Assembly: GCA_021775835.1 (NCBI GenBank)
Contig: JAJFHC010000191.1
Location: 1-61,784 of the forward strand
Direction: 5' to 3'
DNA length: 61,784 nucleotides
DNA from: Hyphomicrobiales bacterium
GTDB taxonomy: Bacteria; Pseudomonadota; Alphaproteobacteria; Rhizobiales; JAJFHC01
The notes under the pieces were generated by a model. That model was given only the letters and a program-made list of their open reading frames with translations. It ran no database searches and was not told the DNA's origin. A program made the translations under genes and the position numbers. This document shows positions 35,626 to 44,949 of the stretch, piece after piece (position 1 is the stretch's first letter; every line of letters begins with the position of its first letter).

Positions 35626-37464
35626 ATGAACACAATTCGTCTGACCGCTGCCCAGGCGATGGTGCGTTACCTCGCTGTCCAGAAGAACAGCGAGGGCCTG
35701 AGTTTCATTGCCGGTGTCTGGGCCATTTTCGGTCACGGCAATGTGGCCGGCATTGGCGAGGCGCTTCACGCCGCCGGCGATGACATGCCCACATGGCGCG
35801 GCCACAATGAACAGGCGATGGCGCATGCAGCGATCGCCTACGCCAAGGCCCTCAACCGGGACCGGGCCATGGCGGTGACCACGTCGATCGGCCCCGGCGC
35901 CACCAACCTTGTGACGGCGGCCGCACTCGCCCATGTCAACCGTCTGCCTGTTTTGTTGATGCCGGGCGATGTTTTTGCCAACCGTTTGCCCGACCCCGTC
36001 CTGCAGCAGGTCGAGGATTTCGAGGACGGCACTGTCAGTGCGAACGACTGCCTGCGGCCGGTGAGCCGCTATTTCGACCGCATCACACGTCCTGAACAAC
36101 TCCTGACGGCCCTGCCCCGGGCGCTGTCCACCATGACCGACCCGGTCACCTGTGGCCCGGTGACACTGGCGTTCTGCCAGGACGCGCAGACGGAGGCGTT
36201 TGACTGGCCGCTTTCGTTTTTTGAACCCAAGATCTGGCCGATGCGCCGGCAGCCCCCTGACAGGCATGAACTCGAAAACGCCGCTTCAGTCGTCCGGACA
36301 GCAGAGCGCCCGTTGATCATTGCCGGTGGCGGGGTTCATTATTCACAAGCATGCGACACTCTCCAGCAGTTTGCCGAACGCCACGACATCCCGGTATGCG
36401 AGACCCAGGCTGGCAAATCCGCCCTGGCCTGGGACCATGCCCTGAACCTTGGCGCCATCGGCGTGACCGGATCGACCGCTGCCAACACGGTCGCGGCGGA
36501 GGCCGACCTTGTGATCGCGGTGGGCACGCGGCTGCAGGATTTCACGACCGGTTCATGGGCCCTGTTCAAGAACCCGGCCTGCCGTCTCCTTGCCGTGAAT
36601 GTTGCAGGCTACGACGCCGGCAAACAGGGCGCGCTGCCCCTGGTTTGCGATGCCAGAACAGGTCTTGAGGCGCTGACCCGAGCGCTTGGCGACTACATCG
36701 GCCCGGCAATTGATCACACCCTTCAGGCGGACTGGATTGCCCAGATCGACCGGGCGACCGCGACACCGGTGACAGACAATTCCCTGCCCAGCGACGCCCA
36801 GGTTATCGGCGCCGTACAGCGGGCCAGCTCGGACGACACGGTTCTGGTGTGTGCCGCCGGAGGGCTCCCCGGCGAGTTGCACAAACTGTGGAAGGCGCGC
36901 CGACCCAACGGCTACCATGTGGAATACGGGTTTTCGTGCATGGGTTACGAAATCGCCGGCGGGCTGGGCGTCAAGATGGCCCTGCCCGACCGCGACGTGA
37001 TCGTCATGGTCGGCGACGGCAGCTACATGATGATGAACTCCGAGATCGCGACCAGCGTGATGCTCGGTTTGAACATCACCATTGTCGTTCTCGACAACCG
37101 CGGCTTCGGGTGCATCAACCGCCTGCAGATGGCCACCGGCGGGGCAAATTTCAACAACCTGCTCGACGACACCCGACACCAGACGCCCTCCGCGATCGAC
37201 TTTGCGGCGCACGCGGCATCCATGGGGGCGATGGCTGAAAAGGTATCCTCCATCAACGATCTTGAAGCGGCATTGGCCCGGGCGAAGGACGCTGCCACAA
37301 CATCCGTCATCGTGATCGACACTGACCCGCTTGTAGCAACCGACGCTGGCGGCCACTGGTGGGACGTGGCCGTGCCCGAAGTCTCAGACCGCGAAGAAGT
37401 CAGGACCGCACGTTCGGCCTATGAGACCGCCGTCAACGAACGGCAGAACACATCTGATCCATGA
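35626..37464 (+). CDS. iolD: 3D-(3,5/4)-trihydroxycyclohexane-1,2-dione hydrolase (IolD), ThDP-dependent
   Basis: A thiamine-diphosphate enzyme of 612 residues that opens the six-membered ring in myo-inositol catabolism. The N-terminal domain has [19 protein letters not shown] with the cofactor-activating glutamate, followed by [10 protein letters not shown]. The ThDP-Mg motif is [19 protein letters not shown], then [13 protein letters not shown]. These are distinctive of IolD rather than acetolactate synthase. CCAGGAGGC precedes the ATG. Its last four bases (ATGA) are shared with iolE, the next step upstream in the pathway. Confidence 0.93.
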   Translation: MNTIRLTAAQAMVRYLAVQKNSEGLSFIAGVWAIFGHGNVAGIGEALHAAGDDMPTWRGHNEQAMAHAAIAYAKALNRDRAMAVTTSIGPGATNLVTAAALAHVNRLPVLLMPGDVFANRLPDPVLQQVEDFEDGTVSANDCLRPVSRYFDRITRPEQLLTALPRALSTMTDPVTCGPVTLAFCQDAQTEAFDWPLSFFEPKIWPMRRQPPDRHELENAASVVRTAERPLIIAGGGVHYSQACDTLQQFAERHDIPVCETQAGKSALAWDHALNLGAIGVTGSTAANTVAAEADLVIAVGTRLQDFTTGSWALFKNPACRLLAVNVAGYDAGKQGALPLVCDARTGLEALTRALGDYIGPAIDHTLQADWIAQIDRATATPVTDNSLPSDAQVIGAVQRASSDDTVLVCAAGGLPGELHKLWKARRPNGYHVEYGFSCMGYEIAGGLGVKMALPDRDVIVMVGDGSYMMMNSEIATSVMLGLNITIVVLDNRGFGCINRLQMATGGANFNNLLDDTRHQTPSAIDFAAHAASMGAMAEKVSSINDLEAALARAKDAATTSVIVIDTDPLVATDAGGHWWDVAVPEVSDREEVRTARSAYETAVNERQNTSDP

Positions 37465-38339
37465 TCCGCTACGGCACCAACCCGATCGCCTGGTCGAACG
37501 ACGACGACCGCACTCTGGGCGCGCATATTACGCTGGAGCAATGCCTTTCAGAGGCCGCCGAAATCGGTTTCGACGGGATCGAACTGGGCCATAAGATGCC
37601 GACGGACCCGACCGCACTCAAGGCCGTCCTCGAACCACACGGCTTGGCGCTCATCTCAGGCTGGCACTCCCTCAACCTTCTGGTGAATGATGTAGGCCAT
37701 GAGATTGCCCGGATCCAGCCGCACCTTGATCTGCTCAAGGCCATGGACTGCCAGGTCTGCATCGTGTGCGAGACGTCGAATACGATCCATGGCGACGACA
37801 GCATTCCCCTGTCCAGGCGCCCTTGCCTGCCGCCGGAACGCTGGAGCGACTTCGGAGCCCGCGTCGAGGCCATCGCCCAACATTGCGCCGAACAAGGCCT
37901 CGCCCTCGTCTACCACCACCACATGGGCACGATCGTGCAGTCGCGCGCCGACATCGACGCCCTGATGGCCGCCACAGGACCTGCCACCCATCTCCTGCTC
38001 GACACAGGCCACGCCTATTTCGCCGGCATCGACCCCGCCGACCTCGTACGAGACCACATGGCCCGCGTGCGGCATCTACACGCCAAGAACGTACGGCCGG
38101 AGGTGATGGCGCGGGCTCTGGTTGAGGACATGAGTTTTCTGCAGGCGGTGCGCGCGGGTGTGTTTACCGTGCCGGGGGATGAAGAAGGTGTCGTAGCGCT
38201 TGAGCCGGTTCTGGGAGTTGCCACCGAGCACGGTTATTCAGGTTGGCTTGTTGTCGAGGCGGAGCAGGATCCTGAAGTGCGTTTGCCGAGGCGCTATCAG
38301 GAAATTGGCCTAGTGGCCGTAAAGGTCGCAACATGGTGA
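37461..38339 (+). CDS. iolE: Myo-inosose-2 dehydratase (IolE)
   Basis: A TIM-barrel enzyme of 292 residues that dehydrates 2-keto-myo-inositol to the trihydroxycyclohexanedione used by IolD. The N-terminus ([15 protein letters not shown]) and [12 protein letters not shown] are characteristic. Metal-site segments [22 protein letters not shown] and [13 protein letters not shown] are all present. It overlaps iolD by ATGA, so the two are made together. The other classical inositol genes (iolB, iolC, iolA) are not in the window. Confidence 0.93.
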   Translation: MIRYGTNPIAWSNDDDRTLGAHITLEQCLSEAAEIGFDGIELGHKMPTDPTALKAVLEPHGLALISGWHSLNLLVNDVGHEIARIQPHLDLLKAMDCQVCIVCETSNTIHGDDSIPLSRRPCLPPERWSDFGARVEAIAQHCAEQGLALVYHHHMGTIVQSRADIDALMAATGPATHLLLDTGHAYFAGIDPADLVRDHMARVRHLHAKNVRPEVMARALVEDMSFLQAVRAGVFTVPGDEEGVVALEPVLGVATEHGYSGWLVVEAEQDPEVRLPRRYQEIGLVAVKVATW

Positions 38340-38351
38340 TCTAAATCTCAC

Positions 38352-40838
38352 TCACCCCGCAGCCGCCCCCAACGCATCCGCCAGCCCCGCCCTGTCTTCA
38401 GCCCGCCCAATCGGGAAGGACTGAAGGAACCAGTCTCGCACACCTTCCGCGTTGGCCGGCTCACCACCCGCCCAGTCACCGCGGACCAGTTCGACCTGTT
38501 CCATGAAGGCGGCCTTGGCTTCGGTTATCCGGTCGAGCCTGGCGAGTGACGCCGCGCGCCAGCCTGGGTTGTCCATGGTGGCGTGGCCGCCGCGCATGGC
38601 AGCGTCGGCGGCGGCCTCGTAGTTGCCGATCATGTAGTAGGTGGATGCGGCATAACACCATTGATAGGGCAGGAAAAACGGTGCCAGTTCGAAGGCTTCT
38701 TCCAACAGCGCGCCTGCGCGGTCGGCGGCCCCGACGAAGGCCAACCCTTGGGCGCACGAGATCAGTGCCTTCGGGCTTGACCCGTTGAGATTGGTCGCCA
38801 GTTCGTAGTGAACGGCAGCCTGCTCGAAACGTTCTGCCATGGCGGCCGACCAGGCAATCACCTGCTGATTGCGGGAATCGAGCGCATCGAGTTCGACCGC
38901 CCGCAAGGCCAGCGGCAGGGCGCGCATGTCTTCCTGGGCATCCCGCTTTGTGCCCGGGCGGATCAGGTGGCGGACATTGTAGATGCTGGCAAGACTGGCG
39001 TGTGCCGGCGCGAACTCGGGGCTGCGGTCGATAATCGTCGAGAAGGTCGCCTCCGCCTTGTCTTCATACTGCGGCGCCCAGAGCGACAGGAGATGTTCGC
39101 CCTTCAACCAGTCATTGTAGTCGGACTTGTTCATGTCATCGATTCCCACAATCCGGGCCAGGCGGTCGGACGACAGGTATATTTCGGTGTGCGCGGCAAC
39201 GCGGCGGACGAGCCGGCGTTGCGACTCGAACCAGTTTTCGATCGATACTTCAAACCTGTCACTCCACACTATTCTGTTTGTTGCTGAGTCCTTAAGTACC
39301 ACGGATATGATCAGCTCTGTGTGACCCTTGTCACACTGGGCCGTGATCGTGTAGTCGGACCCGGGCTGATCGCCGCCGTCTGTCACACCATTCGCTTCGA
39401 CCACCACCCAGTCGCGGAACCTGGACAGGTTGGCCACAACTTCGGAACGAAAGCCTGCCACCAGGTGGATGTCGGTCGGATCGGCGCGATCGGCATCGAA
39501 GTCGCCGACGACGATACGCGGCAGACGGGTCAGGCGCGGTTCAGCAACAGGTTCTGGAACATCGACCGTCGTTTTCGCCTTTAGACTTTCAATCAGGGCG
39601 GTGGTCTCCGCACTGGGCTCAATCTGGTATTGTTCGTCGAGCAGGCGCGCAAACTCCTGATATGTCTTGATCGCCAGCGCAAGATTGCCGCTGGCGGCAT
39701 GATGCTGAACAAGCTTCTGCAAGGCCTTTTCGTGGCTGGGTTCAATGACGAGCAGTGCAGTTGCCGCCCGTCTTGCGGCGACCTCCGGTGCCTCATGGCG
39801 CAGCAGGGAGGTTTCCAGTCCTTCGATAAACCGGGTGCGCCAGTTATGCCGCGTTACCCTGAGCCAGGAACGGAAAAGTGTGCTCACACTTTCCTGCCCA
39901 TACAAAATGGTTTCAGGCCAATCGGGGGTTTCAATCAGGGTTTCATCGATCGCACCGATCGAGATATTGCTCAACAGACTGATGAGATCAACATCCGTGC
40001 GTGCCTCGTCCAGTCCGATTTTTTCATCTTGCCGGTACAGGACACCTGGCGAGACCTGATCAAGGACGTTCTTGGCCGTCCGGAAGCAGGACCCGAGGGA
40101 ACGCCGTGCCGCAGCACTGTCCTTGTCGGGCCACAACAGGGCGGCGATGCGTTCCGACGTTTCACTGAGTCCCGGCCTCAGCGCCAGATAGCCAAGCAGG
40201 GCCCGGACCCGGTCGGAACGGACAACGGCACTCTCCCCACCGGTGCCGGCCACAGAAAGCCCGTCTATCGTCGAGACCGCGAGTCCCTCGGTCTCCATAT
40301 GCGACGCGGCATCCTCCCCTTCCGCCACCACATGATACGTGGCAATCGATTCAGGGATGTTCTTCAGAGGCTTGACGCCTTCGGACACGAAGCCGAACGG
40401 AGTCGAGCGCCAGACATTCTGATAGACCTCATGGGAGATCAGAATGCCTCCCGGCTTTGCCTGAGACTCAAGTCGCGCCGCAATGTTGACCGCATGCCCA
40501 TAGATGTCGGTGTCGGTGCGCTGGATCTCACCTGCATGTATGCCGATGCGAAACTGGCCGTCGAGGCCGGTCTGCTGCCGCAGGTCGGCAAACCTGGCCT
40601 GCAGTGCCACGGCGTAGCGGACGGCTTGCGACGCACTTGCAAACTCAACGACGGCGCCGTCGCCGGTTGTCTTGACCAACGAGCCTCCGAACTCCTCTGC
40701 CTGTTCGGCGAACTCCACGAAGGCCCGTTCCATGAAGTCTAGCACGGGGGCTTCGTTCTGGCTGACGAAGCGGCTGTAATCTACCAGGTCAGCAAAAAGT
40801 ATCGTCCGTAGAGAATAATTCCCCGCCTTGCCTGCCAC
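38352..40838 (-). CDS. Class III nucleotide cyclase fused to SARP-like (wHTH-BTAD), TolB-like and TPR domains
   Basis: A cytoplasmic multidomain regulator of about 828 residues. The N-terminal cyclase domain (about 1-190) has the metal aspartates in ILFADLVDYS and KTTGDGAVVEF, and DIYGHAVNIAARLES with the transition-state arginine. The residue after YG is His where Asp is common. Next comes a winged-helix segment (RALLGYLALRPGLSETSERI) and a BTAD bacterial transcription activation domain (about 340-430), as in SARP activators. A TolB-like region follows (RLPRIVVGDFDAD), then TPR repeats to the end. The start is GTG (or TTG one codon earlier) behind GAGGG. It is divergent from YcaO with only about 54 bases between. 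It may make cAMP and also bind DNA; neither is proven. Confidence 0.87.
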   Translation of the reverse strand: MAGKAGNYSLRTILFADLVDYSRFVSQNEAPVLDFMERAFVEFAEQAEEFGGSLVKTTGDGAVVEFASASQAVRYAVALQARFADLRQQTGLDGQFRIGIHAGEIQRTDTDIYGHAVNIAARLESQAKPGGILISHEVYQNVWRSTPFGFVSEGVKPLKNIPESIATYHVVAEGEDAASHMETEGLAVSTIDGLSVAGTGGESAVVRSDRVRALLGYLALRPGLSETSERIAALLWPDKDSAAARRSLGSCFRTAKNVLDQVSPGVLYRQDEKIGLDEARTDVDLISLLSNISIGAIDETLIETPDWPETILYGQESVSTLFRSWLRVTRHNWRTRFIEGLETSLLRHEAPEVAARRAATALLVIEPSHEKALQKLVQHHAASGNLALAIKTYQEFARLLDEQYQIEPSAETTALIESLKAKTTVDVPEPVAEPRLTRLPRIVVGDFDADRADPTDIHLVAGFRSEVVANLSRFRDWVVVEANGVTDGGDQPGSDYTITAQCDKGHTELIISVVLKDSATNRIVWSDRFEVSIENWFESQRRLVRRVAAHTEIYLSSDRLARIVGIDDMNKSDYNDWLKGEHLLSLWAPQYEDKAEATFSTIIDRSPEFAPAHASLASIYNVRHLIRPGTKRDAQEDMRALPLALRAVELDALDSRNQQVIAWSAAMAERFEQAAVHYELATNLNGSSPKALISCAQGLAFVGAADRAGALLEEAFELAPFFLPYQWCYAASTYYMIGNYEAAADAAMRGGHATMDNPGWRAASLARLDRITEAKAAFMEQVELVRGDWAGGEPANAEGVRDWFLQSFPIGRAEDRAGLADALGAAAG

Positions 40839-40892
40839 CAAATCTACCCTCGGCCATAAGGTTGCTTTCAGAACGAAAGACTAACAGAATAA

Positions 40893-42176
40893 ATGCACAA
40901 CAGGAAAGCGGGGGATTACATCGGGATGCACAGCGAAATAGCATTCGACAAACTGGCCGGGGCCTTTGAAGTCATCGATCCGGCGATCGATAACTCTCCG
41001 ATTCATCTGGCAATCGCGCTGCCGGTGGACAGCACTGGTCTCGGGCTGGCTGACTTTCCCCTTGCCGCGACACCGGCCTCTGGCAGAACCGCCAGCGGAC
41101 GCGGTTTCAATGAGGCGCAATGCCGGCGGAGCTGCCTAGGGGAGGCAGCCGAACTCCTCAGCTCCTGCGTCTGGGGAGACGAGGAATTGACAACCGCGAA
41201 AGCACAAGACCTTGGGGCAAGTGCGCTGCTTCCGGCTTCGCTGCTGGGATTGTCCGGCCAGCAGTATGAAAATCGCGACACCTGGAACGAGACCATGAGT
41301 GCACTCGACTGGCGTCCACGGCCTTTCGATGAGTCTGTTGCCATCGACTGGATGAAGGTATGCGACGCCTATTCGGACCGCGATTACTACGCACCGGCCG
41401 ATCTGGTGCTTATCGGCCGGCGAGAAGACGGCGACGAGGCGGCGGTCGCGGTCGCCGACAGCAATGGCTGCGCCTGCGGCGCCGACATCGATCAGGCAAA
41501 GCTGCGTGCCACGCTCGAACTGGTCGAACGAGATGCTGTCGGACGCTGGTGGTATGGCCAGCGAGGACGGCCAGTGCCCGAAGCCGAGCGGACCGGAATC
41601 GCTCCCGAATTCATGCGCTGGCTTGAAACGCGGACCCGGAAGGCGTGGCCGATAGACATCACGACTGACCTGGACATACCAGCGTATGTGGCGGTGTCAT
41701 GTGAACCCGACGGTTCCAATGTCGCCCTTGGATCATCGGCGAACCTTGATCGGGATGCAGCTATTTTGTCCGCCCTGACCGAAATGGTTCAAATGGAGTT
41801 CAGCCTGGAGTTATGCCGTCAGATGCCCGGGAACTCGGAGACCTGGGATACATGGCTGGCGACGGTCACCATGCAGACCCCGCCGCTTAATCTGCGCACG
41901 ACTGCAACCGCCCAGGAACCAGTCGCTGCAGTACAGGATGACGGAAACGCGCTGGAAGCCTGCCTGGATCAGTGCCGAACTGCCGGTGTTTCTCTGTATT
42001 TTGCCGACTTGACCAGAGAGGAACTGGGGTTGCCCGTCTTTCGTGCACTATCGACGGACCTTTGCCACTACAAGCCACGTTTCGGGCGAACCAGGCTGCT
42101 CGCCGACGATTCTCTGGACTGCTGCCGGCACGGCCCGGACACTCAGGTGCCAAACCCGCAATACCTTCTCGTTTAA
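40893..42176 (+). CDS. YcaO-domain protein (ATP-dependent amide-backbone modifying family)
   Basis: A stand-alone YcaO domain of 427 residues. YcaO enzymes use ATP to activate peptide amides, for azoline or thioamide formation in RiPPs and in ribosomal protein or MCR modification. Seen here are GRGFNEAQCRRSCLGEAAEL (the ATP/Mg helix with ExxxE-type acidic residues), NGCACGADIDQAKLRATLEL followed by VERDAVGRWW, and the C-terminal DLTREELGLPVFRAL. The chain ends VPNPQYLLV rather than the Pro-rich PxPxP tail of cyclodehydratases that work with an E1-like partner. No TfuA, E1-like, dehydrogenase or precursor-peptide gene adjoins. An ATG at 40926 behind GGGGGA is an alternative start. It converges on the phosphopantetheinyl transferase gene. 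Confidence 0.85.
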   Translation: MHNRKAGDYIGMHSEIAFDKLAGAFEVIDPAIDNSPIHLAIALPVDSTGLGLADFPLAATPASGRTASGRGFNEAQCRRSCLGEAAELLSSCVWGDEELTTAKAQDLGASALLPASLLGLSGQQYENRDTWNETMSALDWRPRPFDESVAIDWMKVCDAYSDRDYYAPADLVLIGRREDGDEAAVAVADSNGCACGADIDQAKLRATLELVERDAVGRWWYGQRGRPVPEAERTGIAPEFMRWLETRTRKAWPIDITTDLDIPAYVAVSCEPDGSNVALGSSANLDRDAAILSALTEMVQMEFSLELCRQMPGNSETWDTWLATVTMQTPPLNLRTTATAQEPVAAVQDDGNALEACLDQCRTAGVSLYFADLTREELGLPVFRALSTDLCHYKPRFGRTRLLADDSLDCCRHGPDTQVPNPQYLLV

Positions 42177-42217
42177 ACTTGTTCGCCCAATGCCGGTGAG
42201 AATGTCCCGCCGATGCC

Positions 42218-42239
42218 CCTAGACCGTGTCTGGTCTAGG
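42218..42239. terminator. Hairpin between convergent YcaO and PPTase genes, possible bidirectional terminator
   Basis: CCTAGACC and GGTCTAGG form a perfect eight-base stem with a six-base loop, and the PPTase stop codon (TAG) lies inside the right arm. The convergent position fits transcription termination from both sides, although neither strand has a clear T-run after it. Confidence 0.45.
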
Positions 42240-42903
42240 CGTCGACGTGAAGCGCCGTCACCGTGTGTTCCGGGGAGGTAACGAACCGACCGTGAAGCGC
42301 CGTCATGTGGACGGCAGCCCGAAGATCCTTGGAAAGAACCGCGGTAAAGGTACCAGCCTCAACATCGAAACTGATTTCGACTTCTTCGAAGCCAAAGTAA
42401 CGATCGACGACCGGATACAACGCTTTGAACAGGCATTCCTTAGCCGAGAACAGTGTCCGGTCTAGACACCCGACAGATGATGCCTTGCTCGATACGGCGT
42501 TGATTGTCGTTTGCTCGTGCCCGGACGCAATCCGTTGTAGCAAGCCGGGTGGAAGCGGTTTGTTTGGTTCCGCGTCAATGCCCAGAAAGCGCGTGTCGGC
42601 CTTTTGGGAAACAGCCGCAACAACGAGACCATCGCAATGGGTAATCGAGCCTATCGTCCCGGCTGGCCACTCGGGAAGCCGATTGTCCCGCCGGCCCAGC
42701 GATGGCACCCGCATACCCAGCGCACCGAGGGCTTCCACGGCACAGCGCCGTCCGGTGGCAAATTCCATCTGCCGTTTGGGCGACGCACTGGATATGTACC
42801 GTTTCTCGTCTTCCGAGAGCGGTCCATCGTGCGTCAGTACCGTTGTGCTCGAGCACATGACGCACGGTGGCAAGAGCGATCTGAAGCCGGTTGGGATCGA
42901 CAT
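42235..42903 (-). CDS. 4'-phosphopantetheinyl transferase (EntD/Sfp superfamily)
   Basis: A 222-residue enzyme that moves phosphopantetheine from CoA to a serine of a carrier protein. All key motifs are visible: GSITHCDGL (the GSISH-like box), LGIDAEPNK (GIDxE, metal site) and FSAKECLFKALYP (FSAKE, catalytic). This is the EntD type that serves secondary-metabolism carriers rather than AcpS. It is the last gene of the minus-strand run that starts at 51615 and includes a dedicated carrier protein at 46077, its probable client. It starts 62 bases after the TRAP large subunit. Confidence 0.92.
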   Translation of the reverse strand: MSIPTGFRSLLPPCVMCSSTTVLTHDGPLSEDEKRYISSASPKRQMEFATGRRCAVEALGALGMRVPSLGRRDNRLPEWPAGTIGSITHCDGLVVAAVSQKADTRFLGIDAEPNKPLPPGLLQRIASGHEQTTINAVSSKASSVGCLDRTLFSAKECLFKALYPVVDRYFGFEEVEISFDVEAGTFTAVLSKDLRAAVHMTALHGRFVTSPEHTVTALHVDA

Positions 42904-42965
42904 CTATGGTCTGCTCCTGGCGCCGGTGTTTGCCATGCTCACTTAACGCGGCGTCCGCCTTGCCG

Positions 42966-44270
42966 CTATCGGTTCATCTGATCCGGCAGGAACATCACGA
43001 TCTGGGGAAACACGCTGATCAATACGACACCGACGATCAGCAACATGAAGAAGGGCAGTGCCTGGCGCGCAAGACGCAGGATGTTCTCCCCGGTTATTCC
43101 CTGCAACACGAATAGATTGAATCCGACGGGCGGTGTTATCTGAGACATTTCCACCACGAGAACCAGGAAGATGCCGAACCAGATCCGGTCGATGCCGACA
43201 ACCTCGACCATTGGCACGATAACGGCCGTGGTCAGGACAACAACCGAGATGCCGTCCAGAAAACAACCGAGGATTATGAAGAGCACCGTCAGGGCAATCA
43301 GCAGGCCGGTCTGAGACAAACCCATTTCACCGATCCAAATTGCCAGTGTGCGCGGAATTCCCGTGAACCCCATCGTCACCGTCAGGAAGGAAGCGCCAGA
43401 CAGAATGAGGGCAATCATGCAGGATGTGCGGGTGGCCCCGATCAGACTGTCCCGGAACACACTCCAGCTCAATTCGCCGTTCCACCACACGAGAAGAAGG
43501 GCCAGCAGGACACCGACTGCCGCCGCATCAGTTGGTGACGCGACACCGGCATAGATCGAGCCGATCACCCCGATGATCAGCAACAGAACCGGGATCAGAG
43601 TACGAGTGCCCCTTATCTTTTCCATGAAGCTCAGGCGCGTGTCGGTTATGGACGGCATCTTGGACTTGTTGATCAATGCCCAGACGATCACGTAGCCCAT
43701 GAACAGTATCAGCATCATCATTCCCGGTCCGACGCCGGCCAGGAACAGACGCGCAATCGACTCTTCGATGGCGACGCCGTACACGATCAGAATGATCGAA
43801 GGCGGTATCAGCAGGCCAAGTGTTCCCGAACCGGCCAGCGTCCCGTTGATCATGCGCTTGTCGTAACCCCTCCGCGTCAGCTCCGGCACCGACATCTTGC
43901 CGATGGTCGAACAGGTGGCTGCAGACGAACCGGACACTGCTGCAAAAATTCCACAACCGATGATGTTCACATGCAGCAACCCTCCCGGCAGCCGTGCTAG
44001 CCAGGGCGCCAGACCTGAGAACAAGTCCCTTGAAAGGCTGGACCGAAACAGAATTTCACCGATCCAGATGAACAGCGGCAAAGCGGCCAGTGCCCAGGAA
44101 TTGTTGGCGCCCCAAACGGTGGTCGCCAGGATCTGTCCGATTGGAACATCGGCGAATAGAAAGAGGCCCAGGAACCCCACCGCAAGAAGGGACACGGCAA
44201 CCCAGACGCCCGATGCAAGAAAGGCAAACAGCGCCACAACCAGAACGATGCCTGAAATAATCTGTTCCAT
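42966..44270 (-). CDS. dctM: TRAP transporter large permease (DctM-like)
   Basis: The 12-helix-class large membrane subunit of a tripartite ATP-independent importer, 434 residues. Typical segments are GRLPGGLLHVNIIGCGIFAA followed by VSGSSAATCSTIGKMSVPEL near the N-terminus, LAGSGTLGLLIPPSIILIVYG, and SPTDAAAVGVLLAL and QITPPVGFNLFVLQ in the second half. It uses the ion gradient to import an organic acid or amino-acid-like solute caught by the periplasmic subunit. It starts five bases after the small subunit stop. The substrate is unknown. Confidence 0.93.
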   Translation of the reverse strand: MEQIISGIVLVVALFAFLASGVWVAVSLLAVGFLGLFLFADVPIGQILATTVWGANNSWALAALPLFIWIGEILFRSSLSRDLFSGLAPWLARLPGGLLHVNIIGCGIFAAVSGSSAATCSTIGKMSVPELTRRGYDKRMINGTLAGSGTLGLLIPPSIILIVYGVAIEESIARLFLAGVGPGMMMLILFMGYVIVWALINKSKMPSITDTRLSFMEKIRGTRTLIPVLLLIIGVIGSIYAGVASPTDAAAVGVLLALLLVWWNGELSWSVFRDSLIGATRTSCMIALILSGASFLTVTMGFTGIPRTLAIWIGEMGLSQTGLLIALTVLFIILGCFLDGISVVVLTTAVIVPMVEVVGIDRIWFGIFLVLVVEMSQITPPVGFNLFVLQGITGENILRLARQALPFFMLLIVGVVLISVFPQIVMFLPDQMNR

Positions 44271-44275
44271 GCCGT

Positions 44276-44827
44276 TTACTCTGGTGCCACTTCAGATGTC
44301 ATGTTTTTCACATACTGCGGTTCCGATCCACGAAGGACCTGATACAGCGAGTCGGCAAGCGCGATGGTCAGGCAGATGAGGCCGAGGGGCATTGGCAGTT
44401 GTGGAATCCATACCGGGATGGGGAGAATGCCGGGCGAGAGATCGTCGAATTTCCAGGACTCGTAAACCAGATTCAGCGACCAGAATGCAAAATATCCAGT
44501 GATTGCCAGTGCCAAGGCACAGCACCAGCCTTCGATCACCTTGTGCCACGCTGGAGACAGGTTCCGGATCACGAGCGTTACTCTGATATGCGCGCCATGA
44601 TTGAGCGCGCCCGCAAGGGCAAAAAACGTCGCTGCGGCAAGGAAGTTTCCCGTGAGTTCAGCATAGGACGGCAGGACAAGGCCAATCGCCTCCGAACCCA
44701 ACGCGACGACCACTTTGTCGATTATATTGAAGACCACCTGCACGAGAACGATCAGGCAAATTCCTACGATGAACAGCGCGGCCAGCACCTCGCTTGCCGC
44801 GTACATCCAGTCGAGTTTCTTTCGCAT
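44276..44827 (-). CDS. dctQ: TRAP transporter small permease (DctQ-like)
   Basis: The four-helix small subunit, 183 residues, longer than many. Hydrophobic stretches include ALFIVGICLIVLVQVVFNI, NFLAAATFFALAGALNHGAH (with the conserved GAHIRV), ALALAITGYFAFWSLNLVY and LPMPLGLICLTIALADSLYQ. It forms the membrane complex with the large permease. A 122-base gap with a strong hairpin separates it from the binding-protein gene upstream. Confidence 0.9.
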   Translation of the reverse strand: MRKKLDWMYAASEVLAALFIVGICLIVLVQVVFNIIDKVVVALGSEAIGLVLPSYAELTGNFLAAATFFALAGALNHGAHIRVTLVIRNLSPAWHKVIEGWCCALALAITGYFAFWSLNLVYESWKFDDLSPGILPIPVWIPQLPMPLGLICLTIALADSLYQVLRGSEPQYVKNMTSEVAPE

Positions 44828-44896
44828 TCGCTGCCCCTAGATCCGGCCGTCCGGTTTTTCGCAAAAATTCTCTGCAGTTCATGCAGATATCAAAGA

Positions 44897-44927
44897 AATA
44901 GCCGCGGCACTGGGCACCGCGGCTATT
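44897..44927 (-). terminator. Strong hairpin after the TRAP binding-protein gene (attenuator-like)
   Basis: AATAGCCGCGG and CCGCGGCTATT are perfect 11-base arms around a nine-base loop. In the direction of transcription the hairpin is followed by TTTCTTTG, a weak U-rich tail. It stands 23 bases after the binding-protein stop and before the two permease genes. Partial termination or mRNA protection here would give more binding protein than permease, a layout common in TRAP operons. Confidence 0.65.
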
Positions 44928-44949
44928 GATGTTCGTTCATTGACTGAAT

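Noticed and set aside
39630..40742. 370-codon plus-strand frame opposite the cyclase-SARP gene
   Set aside because: It has no recognisable motif and is fully antisense to a gene with intact cyclase motifs.
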